Shown: positions 47,445-57,085, numbered from the stretch's first letter. The stretch is 64,000 nucleotides of DNA from Klebsiella electrica (GCF_006711645.1 NZ_CP041247.1:248001-312000); one strand, 5' to 3'. Notes: generated by a model from the letters alone, not told the origin. Program-made: numbers and translations.

Positions 47445-48071
47445 TTACAGATACAGCGCGCGGACGATCAGGAAGTGGCCGGCAAAGTAGAAGGCGGCGG
47501 CGAGAGCGTTATCGGCGCGGAAGCGACGGCGATAGTGGCTGATCAGCCAGACGATATTACTCAACAGCAGGAATGTCGCGCCGGCGAAGCCTGAGAGCGC
47601 GGTATCCGTCGGGCGGAAGAACCACAGCTCGCCGGCCAGCCAGACCATAACCAGCGTCATGCCGATAAAGGTGAAGACCGGCATGCGCAGATCTTCCAGC
47701 CGACTCCAGATAACCGCCAGCAGCAGCGCGCCGATAACCAGCAGCACCAGCGGCAGCGGCCAGAAAAATGACATCGTCATCTGGCTGGCAAACCAGATCG
47801 TATACAGCAGATGCGACAGGAAAAAGGCCCCCACCGCATACATCACCCGCTGGCGCGGCAGCTGTGTTAAGGCATCGCCCAGCAGCGAAGCGCACAGCCC
47901 GGCGAGGACCAGGTAGCTGATAGCGTTGAACTTTGGCGCCTGCCAGGCCAGCAACAGGAGCAGGATCAGCGTGACGGGTTTAAAAACCCAGCGCCGCCAC
48001 GCGGGGCCGCGATAGGATGCATCGACGTAAAGCCATGCGGAGAAACAGACAGCAATAAACGACCAAAGCAT
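47445..48071 (-). CDS. yhhN: YhhN family membrane protein (TMEM86-like)
   Basis: A 208-residue membrane protein with about eight hydrophobic segments, matching E. coli YhhN (208). It belongs to the YhhN/TMEM86 family, whose animal members are lysoplasmalogenases. Whether the bacterial protein hydrolyses lysolipids is not established. The N-terminus [21 protein letters not shown] resembles the E. coli protein. It lies upstream of zntA on the same strand, with the ZntR promoter in between. Confidence 0.9.
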   Translation of the reverse strand: MLWSFIAVCFSAWLYVDASYRGPAWRRWVFKPVTLILLLLLAWQAPKFNAISYLVLAGLCASLLGDALTQLPRQRVMYAVGAFFLSHLLYTIWFASQMTMSFFWPLPLVLLVIGALLLAVIWSRLEDLRMPVFTFIGMTLVMVWLAGELWFFRPTDTALSGFAGATFLLLSNIVWLISHYRRRFRADNALAAAFYFAGHFLIVRALYL

Positions 48072-48212
48072 AGTAAGTCCTTGTATCTGTTATTATTAAG
48101 TGAGTAGTGTATTGGCGGTGCTAAAACTTAGTGTAGTGGTTCGGGTGGGCAGATGACAATGTTAATCAAGGCGCGGTATGCTTATTCCTGAGAATTTTTA
48201 TGGGTTAGATGA

Positions 48213-48572
48213 ATGAGCAAGGTTCCGCTGTTTTTTATTATCGTCGTTGCCCTCATTGTGGTAGCCGCCTCGGTGCGCTATATGCAGCAACGCCGGGAAA
48301 ATATGGATAACGACGCCGCGCCGCTGCTGCAAAAGCGGGTGGTAGTGAGTAACAAGCGGGAGAAAGTGCTCAACGATCGCCGTTCGCGCCAGCAAAGCGT
48401 TGCGCCCGCCGGTAGCGATATGCGTTATGACGCGAGCTTCAGGCCACAAGCCGGTGGCATGGAGGTTAGTTTTCGACTAGAGGCGGCGCAATATCATGCG
48501 CTGAGCGTCGGCGATCGGGGAACGCTGAGCTACAAAGGCTCAAGGTTTGTCGCGTTTACGCCAGAACCTTGA
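48213..48572 (+). CDS. yhhM: DUF2500 protein YhhM
   Basis: A 119-residue protein like E. coli YhhM. It has one N-terminal membrane helix (VPLFFIIVVALIVVAASVRY), probably anchoring it to the inner membrane, then a basic linker (KREKVLNDRRSRQQS). The C-terminal part (about 60-119) carries a small DUF2500 domain with the usual LSVGDRGTLSYKGSRFVAF motif. Function is unknown. It is convergent with yhhL. The start is ATG at 48213. Confidence 0.88.
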   Translation: MSKVPLFFIIVVALIVVAASVRYMQQRRENMDNDAAPLLQKRVVVSNKREKVLNDRRSRQQSVAPAGSDMRYDASFRPQAGGMEVSFRLEAAQYHALSVGDRGTLSYKGSRFVAFTPEP

Positions 48573-48582
48573 GCCCACGGGA

Positions 48583-48861
48583 TTACTTCTTACGCAGCGT
48601 GGCCTTGAGCTTTTTCTGCCAGGCCACCAGTTCGAACACGCCGAAGACAAAAATGCGAATCTGCTCGAAGCGGCTCAGCGGCGGGGCATCTTTCGGTTGC
48701 GTGGCCTTCAGCAGCGTCAGCTGCAGGCCGTGCATCAGGATCATAAAGATCAGGGCAACGTTAACAAAGATGTTCAGCGGTTTCGGGAAAGGCTGAAACA
48801 GGTTTAACAGCAAAAGTGCCCAGACGCACAGCATCAACACGCGGCCAAAATTAATCAGCAC
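48583..48861 (-). CDS. yhhL: DUF1145 inner membrane protein YhhL
   Basis: A 92-residue protein similar to E. coli YhhL (89 residues). Two membrane helices are seen (residues about 5-20 and 28-50: PKPLNIFVNVALIFMILMHG), followed by a basic C-terminus KKLKATLRKK. Function is unknown. It starts at a GTG (48861) inside the last codons of rsmD, an 11-base overlap, so it is translationally coupled to rsmD. It is conserved in that position in E. coli. Confidence 0.88.
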   Translation of the reverse strand: MLINFGRVLMLCVWALLLLNLFQPFPKPLNIFVNVALIFMILMHGLQLTLLKATQPKDAPPLSRFEQIRIFVFGVFELVAWQKKLKATLRKK

Positions 48862-49447
48862 GATTTTCTCCTTTTACCTCACGTTGATAGAGACGATAGG
48901 CGACCTGTCCGGCCACTTTCTCACGATACAGCTGCCAGCATGCCGGCACCGGCGGTAAACCATTTTCGACTTCGCTCTCAACGTAGATAAGCGCTTCATC
49001 GGCGAGCCAGCCGTTATTTTCCAGCAGACGCAGCGTCTCTTCCAGCAGACCTTTACGGAAAGGCGGATCGACAAACACGATATGGTGCGGTGTGCCGGGC
49101 TGATTAAGGTAGTTGAGCGTATTGATATTGACCACTTTGCCATGGCTGGCTTTCAGGGTCGCCAGGTTTTTTTGCAGCTGCTGGGCGACGCCGCGCTCCA
49201 TTTCCAGCAGCGTGGTGCTGCCCGCATAGCGCGACAGCGCTTCCAGCCCGAGGGCGCCGCTGCCGGCAAAGCAATCCAGGCAGTGCGCATCGACCATAAC
49301 CGGCGCCAGCCAGTTAAAAAGGGTTTCACGGACCCGGTCGGTGGTCGGGCGCAGGCCCGGGCTCTCCGGCACCGGTAATTTCCGGCCCCGCCATTGCCCA
49401 CCGATAATACGGATCTGGCCGCTGCCCGTGTGGTTTGGTTTCTTCAT
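48851..49447 (-). CDS. rsmD: 16S rRNA (guanine966-N2)-methyltransferase RsmD
   Basis: RsmD methylates G966 of 16S rRNA with S-adenosylmethionine. The protein is 198 residues as in E. coli. The start MKKPNHTGSGQIRIIGGQWRG is typical. The SAM-binding segment LDCFAGSGALGLEALSR is near residues 57-73, and the catalytic DPPF motif (FVDPPFRKG) is near 120. It is divergent from ftsY and coupled to yhhL downstream. Confidence 0.95.
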   Translation of the reverse strand: MKKPNHTGSGQIRIIGGQWRGRKLPVPESPGLRPTTDRVRETLFNWLAPVMVDAHCLDCFAGSGALGLEALSRYAGSTTLLEMERGVAQQLQKNLATLKASHGKVVNINTLNYLNQPGTPHHIVFVDPPFRKGLLEETLRLLENNGWLADEALIYVESEVENGLPPVPACWQLYREKVAGQVAYRLYQREVKGENRAD

Positions 49448-49638
49448 CTCTTTGCTCAGGTCTCCACTTTCAGCCCGCTATTCTAGCGATCGAACGCGGA
49501 TGACGAAACCTTAATCCGGGGGCGGTGATGCGAGTTAAGTTAAGTGATAGACTATCCGACTAATTTCATCATTTTTCAGCTTCCGCTATTGTTATGCCGA
49601 AGCTGTGCCATGAATAAACAGCGGGAGTGTCGTCGCAA

Positions 49639-51210
49639 ATGGCAAAAGAGAAAAAACGTGGCTTCTTTTCCTGGCTGGGCTTTGGACAAAAAGAACAGGC
49701 GCAGGAAACCGAGACCGAACAGAAAGTAGAAGGGCAAACCGAGGTTGCCGAACAGCATTCGGCCGCAGAGTTGCCTGCTGAGTCGGTGGCGGCACCAGAA
49801 GCGGATACGGTCAGCGCTTCTCCGGTGGAGAAAGAGGACGCGGAAGCTTTTGCGGCCGATGTCGTTGAGGTGACTGAACAGGTTGTTGAGAGCGAATTAC
49901 CGCATTCTGCGCCGGTGACGCCTGCGGTTGAAGTCCCGGCCGAAGCCGAAGAAACCCCTCGCGTGGCGATTGCAGAGGCTGTCGCTGCAGAGCTGCCGGC
50001 GGAAGAGGTGGCCGCCACGGAGCCGCTGGTCGAAGAAGCTATCGCGCAACCGGTTGTCGCGGAAGCGGTAGCCGGGCAGACGCCGCAAGCGCTGACGGAT
50101 GAGCCGCAAGTCGCTGCCGGGGACGATACGCTGAGTGATGAGACGCGCGGTGAGGAACCTGCACTGTCTGATGAGGAGCTTGAAGCTCTGGCGCTGGCCT
50201 CACAACCTCTTGATGATGAAGCGGTTATTGAAGAGGAAGAAGAAAGCCAGCCGGATGACGCTGCCCAACTGGAGCAGGAAAAACCGACGAAGGAGGGCTT
50301 TTTCGCCCGCCTGAAACGCAGCCTGATTAAAACCAAACAGAACCTCGGTTCCGGATTTATCAGTCTGTTCCGCGGCAAAAAAATCGACGATGATCTGTTT
50401 GAAGAGCTGGAAGAACAGCTGCTGATTGCCGACGTCGGCGTGGAAACGACCCGTAAGATCATTACCAATCTGACCGAAGGCGCCAGCCGCAAACAGCTAC
50501 GTGACGCGGAAGCGCTGTATGGCCTGCTGAAAGAAGAGATGGGCGATATCCTCGCGAAAGTGGATGCGCCGCTGAATGTTGAAGGGAAAACGCCATTTGT
50601 TATCCTGATGGTGGGCGTGAACGGCGTGGGTAAAACCACCACTATCGGCAAGCTGGCGCGTCAGTTCGAACAGCAGGGTAAATCGGTGATGCTGGCGGCC
50701 GGGGATACCTTCCGCGCCGCAGCGGTAGAACAGCTGCAGGTCTGGGGTCAGCGTAACAACATTCCGGTGATTGCTCAGCATACCGGCGCGGACTCGGCAT
50801 CGGTTATCTTCGATGCCATCCAGGCCGCGAAGGCGCGCAACGTTGACGTGCTGATCGCCGATACGGCGGGTCGTCTGCAGAACAAATCGCACCTGATGGA
50901 AGAGCTGAAGAAAATTGTCCGGGTGATGAAAAAACTGGACGAAGATGCGCCGCATGAGGTCATGCTGACCATCGATGCCAGCACCGGGCAGAACGCAATT
51001 AGCCAGGCCAAACTGTTCCATGAGGCCGTTGGCTTGACCGGCATCACGCTGACTAAGCTGGACGGCACCGCGAAAGGTGGGGTTATCTTCTCGGTCGCCG
51101 ACCAGTTCGGTATTCCGATTCGCTACATTGGCGTCGGTGAACGTATTGAGGATCTGCGTCCGTTTAATGCGGGCGACTTTATTGAGGCACTTTTTGCCCG
51201 AGAGGATTAA
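49639..51210 (+). CDS. ftsY: Signal recognition particle receptor FtsY
   Basis: FtsY receives SRP-bound ribosomes at the inner membrane and, with Ffh, delivers nascent membrane proteins to SecYEG using GTP. The protein is 523 residues. The N-terminal A domain (about 15-215) is strongly acidic, rich in Glu/Ala/Val; its composition creates a long antisense open frame. The NG domain has G1 GVNGVGKTT (residues 326-334), DTFRAAAVEQL, DTAGR and TKLDG. The ATG at 49639 gives MAKEKKRGFFSWLGFG, an amphipathic membrane-targeting start. It begins the ftsYEX operon. Confidence 0.96.
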   Translation: MAKEKKRGFFSWLGFGQKEQAQETETEQKVEGQTEVAEQHSAAELPAESVAAPEADTVSASPVEKEDAEAFAADVVEVTEQVVESELPHSAPVTPAVEVPAEAEETPRVAIAEAVAAELPAEEVAATEPLVEEAIAQPVVAEAVAGQTPQALTDEPQVAAGDDTLSDETRGEEPALSDEELEALALASQPLDDEAVIEEEEESQPDDAAQLEQEKPTKEGFFARLKRSLIKTKQNLGSGFISLFRGKKIDDDLFEELEEQLLIADVGVETTRKIITNLTEGASRKQLRDAEALYGLLKEEMGDILAKVDAPLNVEGKTPFVILMVGVNGVGKTTTIGKLARQFEQQGKSVMLAAGDTFRAAAVEQLQVWGQRNNIPVIAQHTGADSASVIFDAIQAAKARNVDVLIADTAGRLQNKSHLMEELKKIVRVMKKLDEDAPHEVMLTIDASTGQNAISQAKLFHEAVGLTGITLTKLDGTAKGGVIFSVADQFGIPIRYIGVGERIEDLRPFNAGDFIEALFARED

Positions 51211-51212
51211 TC

Positions 51213-51881
51213 ATGATTCGCTTTGAACAAGTCAGCAAAGCCTATCTCGGTGGGAGACAAGCGCTGCAGGGGGTGAATTTCCACCTGCAGTCGGGCGAGA
51301 TGGCATTTCTGACCGGCCACTCCGGCGCGGGGAAAAGTACCCTGCTTAAGCTTATCTGCGGTATTGAACGGCCGAGCGCCGGGAAAATCCTGTTCGGCGG
51401 CCACGATATCAGCCGCCTGAAAAGCCGTGAGGTGCCGTTTTTGCGCCGTCAGATCGGCATGATTTTCCAGGATCACCACCTGCTGATGGACCGTACGGTG
51501 TTTGATAATGTCGCTATTCCGCTGATTATTGCCGGCGCCAGCGGCGATGACATTCGCCGTCGCGTGTCGGCGGCGCTGGACAAGGTCGGGCTGCTGGACA
51601 AAGCGAAAAACCTGCCAATCCAACTCTCCGGCGGTGAACAGCAGCGCGTGGGGATTGCCCGCGCGGTGGTCAACAAGCCTGCGGTGTTGTTGGCGGATGA
51701 ACCCACCGGTAACCTCGATGAGGCGCTCTCGGAAGGGATTTTACGCCTGTTTGAAGAGTTTAACCGCGTAGGGGTCACGGTTCTGATGGCGACGCACGAC
51801 CTGGGGCTGATTTCCAGCCGCTCGTACCGCATGCTGACCCTGAGCGACGGTCATATGCATGGAGGCCATTGGGGTGAATAA
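51213..51881 (+). CDS. ftsE: Cell division ATP-binding protein FtsE
   Basis: FtsE is the ATPase of the FtsEX complex, which acts at the septum to activate murein hydrolysis through EnvC. The 222-residue protein equals E. coli FtsE in length. Walker A is GHSGAGKST (35-43), the signature LSGGEQQ is near residue 139, and Walker B VLLADEPT is near 160. It follows the ftsY stop by 2 bp and overlaps ftsX by 8 bp. Confidence 0.96.
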   Translation: MIRFEQVSKAYLGGRQALQGVNFHLQSGEMAFLTGHSGAGKSTLLKLICGIERPSAGKILFGGHDISRLKSREVPFLRRQIGMIFQDHHLLMDRTVFDNVAIPLIIAGASGDDIRRRVSAALDKVGLLDKAKNLPIQLSGGEQQRVGIARAVVNKPAVLLADEPTGNLDEALSEGILRLFEEFNRVGVTVLMATHDLGLISSRSYRMLTLSDGHMHGGHWGE

Positions 51882-52935
51882 GCGCGACGCAATAAACCAG
51901 ATTCGCCAGTTCGGTAGCCGGCTCGATCGCCTCCGCAATGGCGCAGGCGCGGGCGGTGGTAGCGGCGGGCGTAATGCGCCGAAGCGGCCAAAAGCGGCAC
52001 CGGGCCCGGCTTCCCGTAAGAGCAACGTCTTTAACGAACAGGTCCGCTATGCCTGGCATGGCGCGGTCCAGGATTTAAAAAATACGCCGCTGGCGACCTT
52101 CCTGACCATTATGGTTATCGCCATTTCGCTGACGCTGCCCAGCGTGTGCTACATGGTGTACAAAAACGTCAACAGCGCGGCGGCGCAGTACTATCCGTCG
52201 CCGCAGATCACCGTTTACCTTGAGAAAACGCTGGATGATGACGCGGCGGCGCGGGTAGTTGGTCAGCTCCAGGCGGAACAAGGCGTGGAGAAGGTAAACT
52301 ACCTGTCGCGGGATGAGGCGCTTGGCGAGTTCCGCAACTGGTCTGGTTTTGGTGGCGCGCTGGATATGCTGGAAGAGAACCCGCTGCCGGCCGTCGCGAT
52401 TGTGGTGCCGAAGCTGGACTTCCAGAGCACCAATGCGCTGAATACGCTGCGCGATCGCGTGACGCACATTCAGGGCGTGGACGAAGTGCGTATGGATGAC
52501 AGCTGGTTTGCCCGCCTCTCCTCGTTGACCGGGCTGGTGGGCCGCGTGTCGGCGCTGATTGGCGTGCTGATGGTGGCGGCTGTGTTCCTTGTTATCGGCA
52601 ACAGCGTACGCCTGAGCATTTTTGCCCGTCGCGATACCATTAACGTGCAAAAACTGATTGGCGCGACCGACGGTTTCATTCTGCGTCCGTTCCTGTATGG
52701 CGGTGCGCTGCTGGGCTTCTGCGGTGCCTTTTTGTCGCTGATTTTATCGGAAATTATGGTGATGCGGCTGTCGTCCGCGGTGACGGAAGTCGCGCAGGTG
52801 TTTGGAACCAGGTTTGAACTCAGCGGGTTAGGTTTCGACGAGTGTCTGCTGATGCTGATTGTCTGCTCGATGATCGGCTGGGTTGCGGCCTGGCTGGCTA
52901 CGGTTCAACATTTACGTCACTTTACCCCCGATTAA
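51874..52935 (+). CDS. ftsX: Cell division permease-like protein FtsX
   Basis: FtsX is the membrane partner of FtsE; it does not transport but relays ATP-driven change to EnvC in the periplasm. The protein is 353 residues (E. coli 352) with four helices, a cytoplasmic N-terminal part and a large periplasmic loop between helix 1 (about 75-100) and 2. The start is the GTG at 51874, giving [18 protein letters not shown], as in E. coli. The N-terminal linker is Gly-rich ([10 protein letters not shown]). It ends near [10 protein letters not shown]. Confidence 0.95.
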   Translation: MNKRDAINQIRQFGSRLDRLRNGAGAGGGSGGRNAPKRPKAAPGPASRKSNVFNEQVRYAWHGAVQDLKNTPLATFLTIMVIAISLTLPSVCYMVYKNVNSAAAQYYPSPQITVYLEKTLDDDAAARVVGQLQAEQGVEKVNYLSRDEALGEFRNWSGFGGALDMLEENPLPAVAIVVPKLDFQSTNALNTLRDRVTHIQGVDEVRMDDSWFARLSSLTGLVGRVSALIGVLMVAAVFLVIGNSVRLSIFARRDTINVQKLIGATDGFILRPFLYGGALLGFCGAFLSLILSEIMVMRLSSAVTEVAQVFGTRFELSGLGFDECLLMLIVCSMIGWVAAWLATVQHLRHFTPD

Positions 52936-52946
52936 AAAAAGTCTGG

Positions 52947-52952
52947 TATAAT
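52947..52952 (+). promoter_or_regulatory. rpoH: Likely -10 element of the sigma-70 promoter P1 of rpoH
   Basis: A perfect TATAAT lies 11 bp past the ftsX stop, in the place of the E. coli rpoH P1 promoter. The -35 hexamer is weak (TTTACC at 52921-52926, spaced 20 bp). The assignment rests on position. Confidence 0.5.
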
Positions 52953-52981
52953 CTTTCCCTGCACTGATGAATGTCTCTCTG

Positions 52982-53018
52982 CAGGGAAAGAGTCCCTGTT
53001 GTCTCTTCCCTGTGTTTT
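52982..53018 (+). terminator. Probable terminator of ftsYEX
   Basis: CAGGGAAAGAG (52982-52992) pairs with CTCTTCCCTG (53003-53012) with one bulged A and a 10-base loop, followed by TGTTTTC. It lies between the P1 and P3 promoters of rpoH, so some transcripts must pass through it. Confidence 0.55.
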
Positions 53019-53064
53019 CATTTCCATGTCACATTTTGTGCGTAATCTATTCACATCGTTGCAT

Positions 53065-53092
53065 GGAACTTGTGGATAAAATCACTGTCTGA
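53065..53092 (+). promoter_or_regulatory. rpoH: rpoH P3-type sigma-E promoter overlapping a DnaA box
   Basis: GGAACTT (53065-53071) and TCTGA (53088-53092) are 16 bp apart, fitting the sigma-E consensus GGAACTT-N16-TCTRA. The spacer begins with TGTGGATAA (53071-53079), a perfect DnaA box in reverse. In E. coli P3 of rpoH is read by sigma-E at extreme heat, and DnaA binds this region. Confidence 0.88.
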
Positions 53093-53194
53093 TATTAATG
53101 TGGGTGATATTCTCGTTGCTCATAAACGCTGGCATGTTTGTTGCTCATCTCATGGGAACCATCACGTCAGACGATATCGATTGAGAGGATTTGA

Positions 53195-54049
53195 ATGACC
53201 AAAGATATGCAAACTTTAGCTTTAGCCCCCGTTGGTAACCTGGAATCGTATATCCGGGCTGCGAACAGCTGGCCGATGTTATCGGCTGATGAAGAGCGGG
53301 AGCTTGCTGAAAAGCTGCATTACCAGGGCGATCTGGAAGCAGCGAAAAGGCTGATCCTGTCTCACCTGCGCTTTGTTGTTCATATTGCTCGTAATTACTC
53401 GGGCTATGGCCTGCCGCAGGCGGATCTGATTCAGGAAGGCAACATTGGCCTGATGAAAGCCGTGCGTCGTTTCAACCCGGAAGTGGGCGTGCGTCTGGTT
53501 TCCTTCGCCGTGCACTGGATTAAGGCTGAAATTCACGAATACGTGCTGCGTAACTGGCGTATTGTGAAGGTCGCCACCACCAAAGCACAGCGTAAGCTGT
53601 TCTTTAACCTGCGTAAAACTAAGCAGCGTCTGGGCTGGTTTAACCAGGATGAAGTCGAGATGGTGGCCCGCGAGCTGGGCGTGACGAGCAAAGACGTACG
53701 TGAAATGGAATCCCGTATGGCGGCGCAGGACATGACCTTCGACATGTCGTCGGATGACGAGTCCGATAGCCAGCCGATGGCGCCGGTGCTCTACCTGCAG
53801 GATAAAACGTCTAACTTTGCCGATGGCATTGAAGATGATAACTGGGAAGAGCAGGCGGCCAACAAGCTGACTGACGCGATGCAGGGCCTGGACGAGCGTA
53901 GCCAGGACATCATTCGCGCCCGCTGGCTGGACGAAGACAATAAGTCGACGTTGCAGGAACTGGCGGATCGCTATGGCGTGTCGGCTGAGCGTGTGCGCCA
54001 GCTGGAAAAGAACGCGATGAAGAAACTGCGTACTGCCATCGAAGCATAA
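53195..54049 (+). CDS. rpoH: RNA polymerase sigma factor RpoH (sigma-32)
   Basis: RpoH directs RNA polymerase to heat-shock promoters. The protein is 284 residues as in E. coli. Region 2 includes [20 protein letters not shown], followed by the conserved [38 protein letters not shown] stretch (in parts), which includes the RpoH box used for FtsH and DnaK control. Region 4 ends with the helix-turn-helix [21 protein letters not shown]. The first codons act in E. coli as part of the mRNA thermosensor. Its targets in this window include prlC. Confidence 0.97.
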   Translation: MTKDMQTLALAPVGNLESYIRAANSWPMLSADEERELAEKLHYQGDLEAAKRLILSHLRFVVHIARNYSGYGLPQADLIQEGNIGLMKAVRRFNPEVGVRLVSFAVHWIKAEIHEYVLRNWRIVKVATTKAQRKLFFNLRKTKQRLGWFNQDEVEMVARELGVTSKDVREMESRMAAQDMTFDMSSDDESDSQPMAPVLYLQDKTSNFADGIEDDNWEEQAANKLTDAMQGLDERSQDIIRARWLDEDNKSTLQELADRYGVSAERVRQLEKNAMKKLRTAIEA

Positions 54050-54089
54050 CGCAGCAATCTGCATGCCCGCCTCTGTGCAGGCACCTGAT

Positions 54090-54124
54090 AACGCCCCACA
54101 TTACGTTGGGGCGTTTTGTTTTTC
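54090..54124 (+). terminator. Intrinsic terminator of rpoH
   Basis: AACGCCCCA (54090-54098) pairs with TGGGGCGTT (54107-54115) around an 8-base loop, followed by TTGTTTTTC. It lies 40 bp after the rpoH stop and overlaps the last codons of the convergent MocR gene. Confidence 0.9.
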
Positions 54125-55624
54125 TGCGCCTTCTCTTTTGACCAGCACCTGCGGGCATAACGTCTGCAGACATGCCAGCAGGATATGGAAGGCCGGCTCC
54201 ATTTGTGTCTCTGCCAGACTGGCAAAGCCCATCAATAGTCCCTGCTTACGTTCTTGCGTCAGATAGTAGCGTGAGAGCGGGCGCACCAGAATATTGTGCG
54301 CGTTGGCCTGTCTGGCGATCGCGACATCGTCCGCGTCATCAGGCAGGTTGAGAATCAGATGCAGGCCGGCGTTATCGCTGAAATCTGACAGCGCCTGCGG
54401 ACGACAATAACGCTGAATCAGTTCGGTCAGGCAGGCGCGACGGCGGCTGTACAGCAGGCGCATTCGGCGGATATGGGCGGAGTAATGGCCGGCGTTGATA
54501 AATTCCGCCAGCGCCATCTGAATCAGCGAATGGCCGCCGCGATAGAGCTCGGCATGGGCGCTTTTCAGATAGCCGACCAGCGGGCGCGGCAACACGACAT
54601 ACCCCAGCCGTAGCCCCGGATAGAGCGTCTTACTGAACGTGCCGATATAGACCACCGGCGAGTCGGCAATCAGTCCCTGTAGCGCCGGAATCGGCTGGCC
54701 GGAAAAGCGAAACTCGCTGTCGTAATCATCCTCGACGATCCAGCTGCCGTGCTGGCGCGCCAGGGCCAGCAGACGTTGACGGCGCTCCAGGCTCATCACC
54801 GCCCCCAGCGGATACTGATGCGATGGGGTGACAAAAATCAGCTGCGGCGCCTCCTCAACCGTCTCAGGCGGGCGCAGGCCGTTGGCATCGACGGTAATCG
54901 GATTGATCCGTATATCATTCATCGCCAGCACGTGGCGGATCCCCCAGTAGGAGGGCTCTTCGACCCACGCCAGATCGCCGCCATCACAGAGCATGCGCGT
55001 CACCAGGTCGATTGCCTGATGGATCCCTTCCGTAATAAGAATTTGATCTGCCTGACAATGGACGCCGCGGGACACGCGAAGATAATCCACCAACGCCTGC
55101 TGCAGTTCCGGCGTGCCGCCGTTACAACTGTAGCTTAACTGCTCGGGTTTCGGGCGGCGGCTGATACGGGCCTGAATCTTGCTGAACAGCGGGTGGGGAA
55201 AGGCATTGACGTCCGGCACGCCGGGAATAAAGGCCCCCCACTGGCGCGGACTGGCGCTGACGCGGCTGAGCAACTGTTGGCCGCGACGGGATAAAAATTG
55301 TGTTGCCGTCACATCGCTGCTGTTTTCGGTGACACTGCCAGCAGAAAGAGCAATATCCGGCGCGGTTTTCGCGACGAATGTGCCGCTGCCGCGACGGGAA
55401 ACCACATATCCTTCCGCCTGCAGTTGTTCATAAGTTGTTAATATGGTGTTTCTTGAAACGCCGAGCTCCCCGGCCAGATCTCGTGAAGGGGGCAGGCGGC
55501 TATGGGGCGCTAAAGAACCGTCCAGAATCGAGCGACGAACCGCGTTATATAAGCGTTTATGCAACAGCGGGTCTGTCTCTTCCTGCAATCTGACCAGCAC
55601 AAGGTCACCGACGAGTGAACGCAA
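54101..55624 (-). CDS. MocR/GabR-family PLP-dependent transcriptional regulator
   Basis: A 507-residue fusion of an N-terminal GntR winged helix (about 1-80; SRDLAGELGVSRNTILTTYEQL) to a class I aminotransferase-like domain that senses PLP or amines. The PLP Lys is in TFSKTLYPGLRLGYVVLP. MocR proteins usually control a neighbouring gene of amine or vitamin B6 metabolism; GabR controls gabT. Here the divergent gene is a GABA-type aminotransferase, so a GabR-like role is inferred. The start is a TTG at 55624 with GAGGGAT upstream; no better start exists. It sits between rpoH and livJ, where E. coli K-12 has none. Confidence 0.85.
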   Translation of the reverse strand: MRSLVGDLVLVRLQEETDPLLHKRLYNAVRRSILDGSLAPHSRLPPSRDLAGELGVSRNTILTTYEQLQAEGYVVSRRGSGTFVAKTAPDIALSAGSVTENSSDVTATQFLSRRGQQLLSRVSASPRQWGAFIPGVPDVNAFPHPLFSKIQARISRRPKPEQLSYSCNGGTPELQQALVDYLRVSRGVHCQADQILITEGIHQAIDLVTRMLCDGGDLAWVEEPSYWGIRHVLAMNDIRINPITVDANGLRPPETVEEAPQLIFVTPSHQYPLGAVMSLERRQRLLALARQHGSWIVEDDYDSEFRFSGQPIPALQGLIADSPVVYIGTFSKTLYPGLRLGYVVLPRPLVGYLKSAHAELYRGGHSLIQMALAEFINAGHYSAHIRRMRLLYSRRRACLTELIQRYCRPQALSDFSDNAGLHLILNLPDDADDVAIARQANAHNILVRPLSRYYLTQERKQGLLMGFASLAETQMEPAFHILLACLQTLCPQVLVKREGAEKQNAPT

Positions 55625-55742
55625 TTGGATCCCTCAGATAATCTGAATTGGTACTCGATTATAGAGCCAACTCCTGTGTAAATAAACGTCATCGTTTCGA
55701 TATTGTTGCGATAGCGTGACATACATGACAGGAGATTCGAGG
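55625..55742. promoter_or_regulatory. Divergent promoter region of the MocR gene and gabT-like gene
   Basis: This 118-bp gap holds promoters for both genes. Direct CGAT repeats appear at TCGAT/GCGAT (about 55698-55714), and an ATTATAGAG segment at about 55657. MocR proteins bind directly repeated sites, so these are worth testing. Nothing here is conclusive. Confidence 0.3.
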
Positions 55743-57008
55743 GTGAAAAGTTCAGAACTGAATCAACGTCGCCAGCAGGCGACGCCGCGCGGCGTAGGCG
55801 TAATGTGCGATTACTTTGTTGCGAAGGCGGAGAATGCCACGCTGTGGGATGTGGAAGGCAACGAGGTGATTGATTTTGCTGCGGGAATTGCCGTGCTCAA
55901 TACCGGCCATCGCCACCCGAAAATTGTTGCCGCCGTCGCGCAGCAGCTGGAGGCCTTTACCCATACGGCGTATCAGATCGTCCCTTACGAAAGCTATGTC
56001 TCGCTGGCGGAGCGCATTAACGCGCTGGCGCCGGTTGAGGGACCAGCCAAAACCGCTTTCTTCTCCACCGGGGCGGAAGCCGTCGAAAACGCGGTGAAGA
56101 TTGCCCGCGCTTATACCGGCCGTCCGGGGCTGATTACTTTTGGCGGCGGTTTTCATGGCCGTACCTTTATGACCATGGCGCTGACCGGTAAGGTCGCGCC
56201 TTACAAAATTGGTTTTGGGCCGTTTCCTGGATCGGTATACCACGGGGTCTACCCGAATGCTGTCCACGGCATTACCACCGATGAGGCGATGAAAAGCCTG
56301 GAGCGTATCTTTAAAGCCGATATCGCGCCGGATCAGGTGGCGGCCATTATCCTTGAACCGATTCAGGGCGAAGGCGGTTTTAACGTTGCTCCTGCCGGGT
56401 TTATGCAGGCGCTGCGTACGCTGTGCGATACCCACGGTATCCTGCTGATTGCCGATGAAGTGCAAACCGGCTTTGCCCGCACCGGCAAGCTGTTTGCCAT
56501 GCAGCACTATGATGTCAAACCGGACCTGATGACGATGGCGAAAAGCCTTGCCGGTGGTTTTCCGTTGTCCGGCGTAGTGGGGCGTGCCGAGGTGATGGAC
56601 GCCCCGGCGCCGGGCGGGCTGGGTGGCACCTATGCCGGTAACCCGCTGGCGGTGGCGGCGGCTCATGCCGTCCTTGATGTCATTGAAGAAGAGCAGTTGT
56701 GTCAGCGTGCGGAACAGCTTGGTCGCCATCTGAAAGAAGTGCTGAACCAGGCGCGTGAGCATTGCCCGGCGATTGTTGATATCCGCGGGCAGGGCTCGAT
56801 GGTGGCCGTGGAGTTTAACGATCCGCAGACCGGCGCGCCGTCACCGGAGTTCACCCGCCACATTCAGCAAAAGGCGCAGGAAAATGGTCTGCTGCTGCTG
56901 AGCTGCGGCGTCTATGGCAACGTTATCCGTTTCCTGTATCCGTTAACTATCCCCGATGCGCAGTTTACAAAAGCGCTGGATATTCTGGCGCGCATCCTGA
57001 AAGGGTGA
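55743..57008 (+). CDS. gabT: 4-aminobutyrate--2-oxoglutarate aminotransferase (PuuE/GabT-like)
   Basis: A 421-residue class III PLP aminotransferase. It is closest by eye to E. coli PuuE (421 residues) rather than GabT: for example RRQQATPRGVGVMC and FTHTAYQIVPYESYV. It should move the amino group of 4-aminobutyrate to 2-oxoglutarate, giving succinate semialdehyde in GABA or putrescine breakdown. The PLP Lys is Lys267 in TMAKSLAGGFPLSG. The start is a GTG at 55743 with AGGAG upstream. It is divergent from the MocR regulator. The symbol gabT versus puuE is uncertain; no other puu genes are nearby. Confidence 0.88.
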   Translation: MKSSELNQRRQQATPRGVGVMCDYFVAKAENATLWDVEGNEVIDFAAGIAVLNTGHRHPKIVAAVAQQLEAFTHTAYQIVPYESYVSLAERINALAPVEGPAKTAFFSTGAEAVENAVKIARAYTGRPGLITFGGGFHGRTFMTMALTGKVAPYKIGFGPFPGSVYHGVYPNAVHGITTDEAMKSLERIFKADIAPDQVAAIILEPIQGEGGFNVAPAGFMQALRTLCDTHGILLIADEVQTGFARTGKLFAMQHYDVKPDLMTMAKSLAGGFPLSGVVGRAEVMDAPAPGGLGGTYAGNPLAVAAAHAVLDVIEEEQLCQRAEQLGRHLKEVLNQAREHCPAIVDIRGQGSMVAVEFNDPQTGAPSPEFTRHIQQKAQENGLLLLSCGVYGNVIRFLYPLTIPDAQFTKALDILARILKG

Positions 57009-57085
57009 TGCGCCCGACTCCTGTGCGGCGACCGGGAAGCCAGAAAAAACCGGATGCCGCACACGAGTTTTTATACTCAGCGTGA

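Noticed and set aside
49569..50651. 360-codon minus-strand frame rich in Ser
   Set aside because: Antisense shadow of the Glu/Ala-rich ftsY A domain; the Ser runs are the complement of GAA/GAG/GCG codons.
55752..56762. 336-codon minus-strand frame
   Set aside because: Antisense shadow of the aminotransferase gene.
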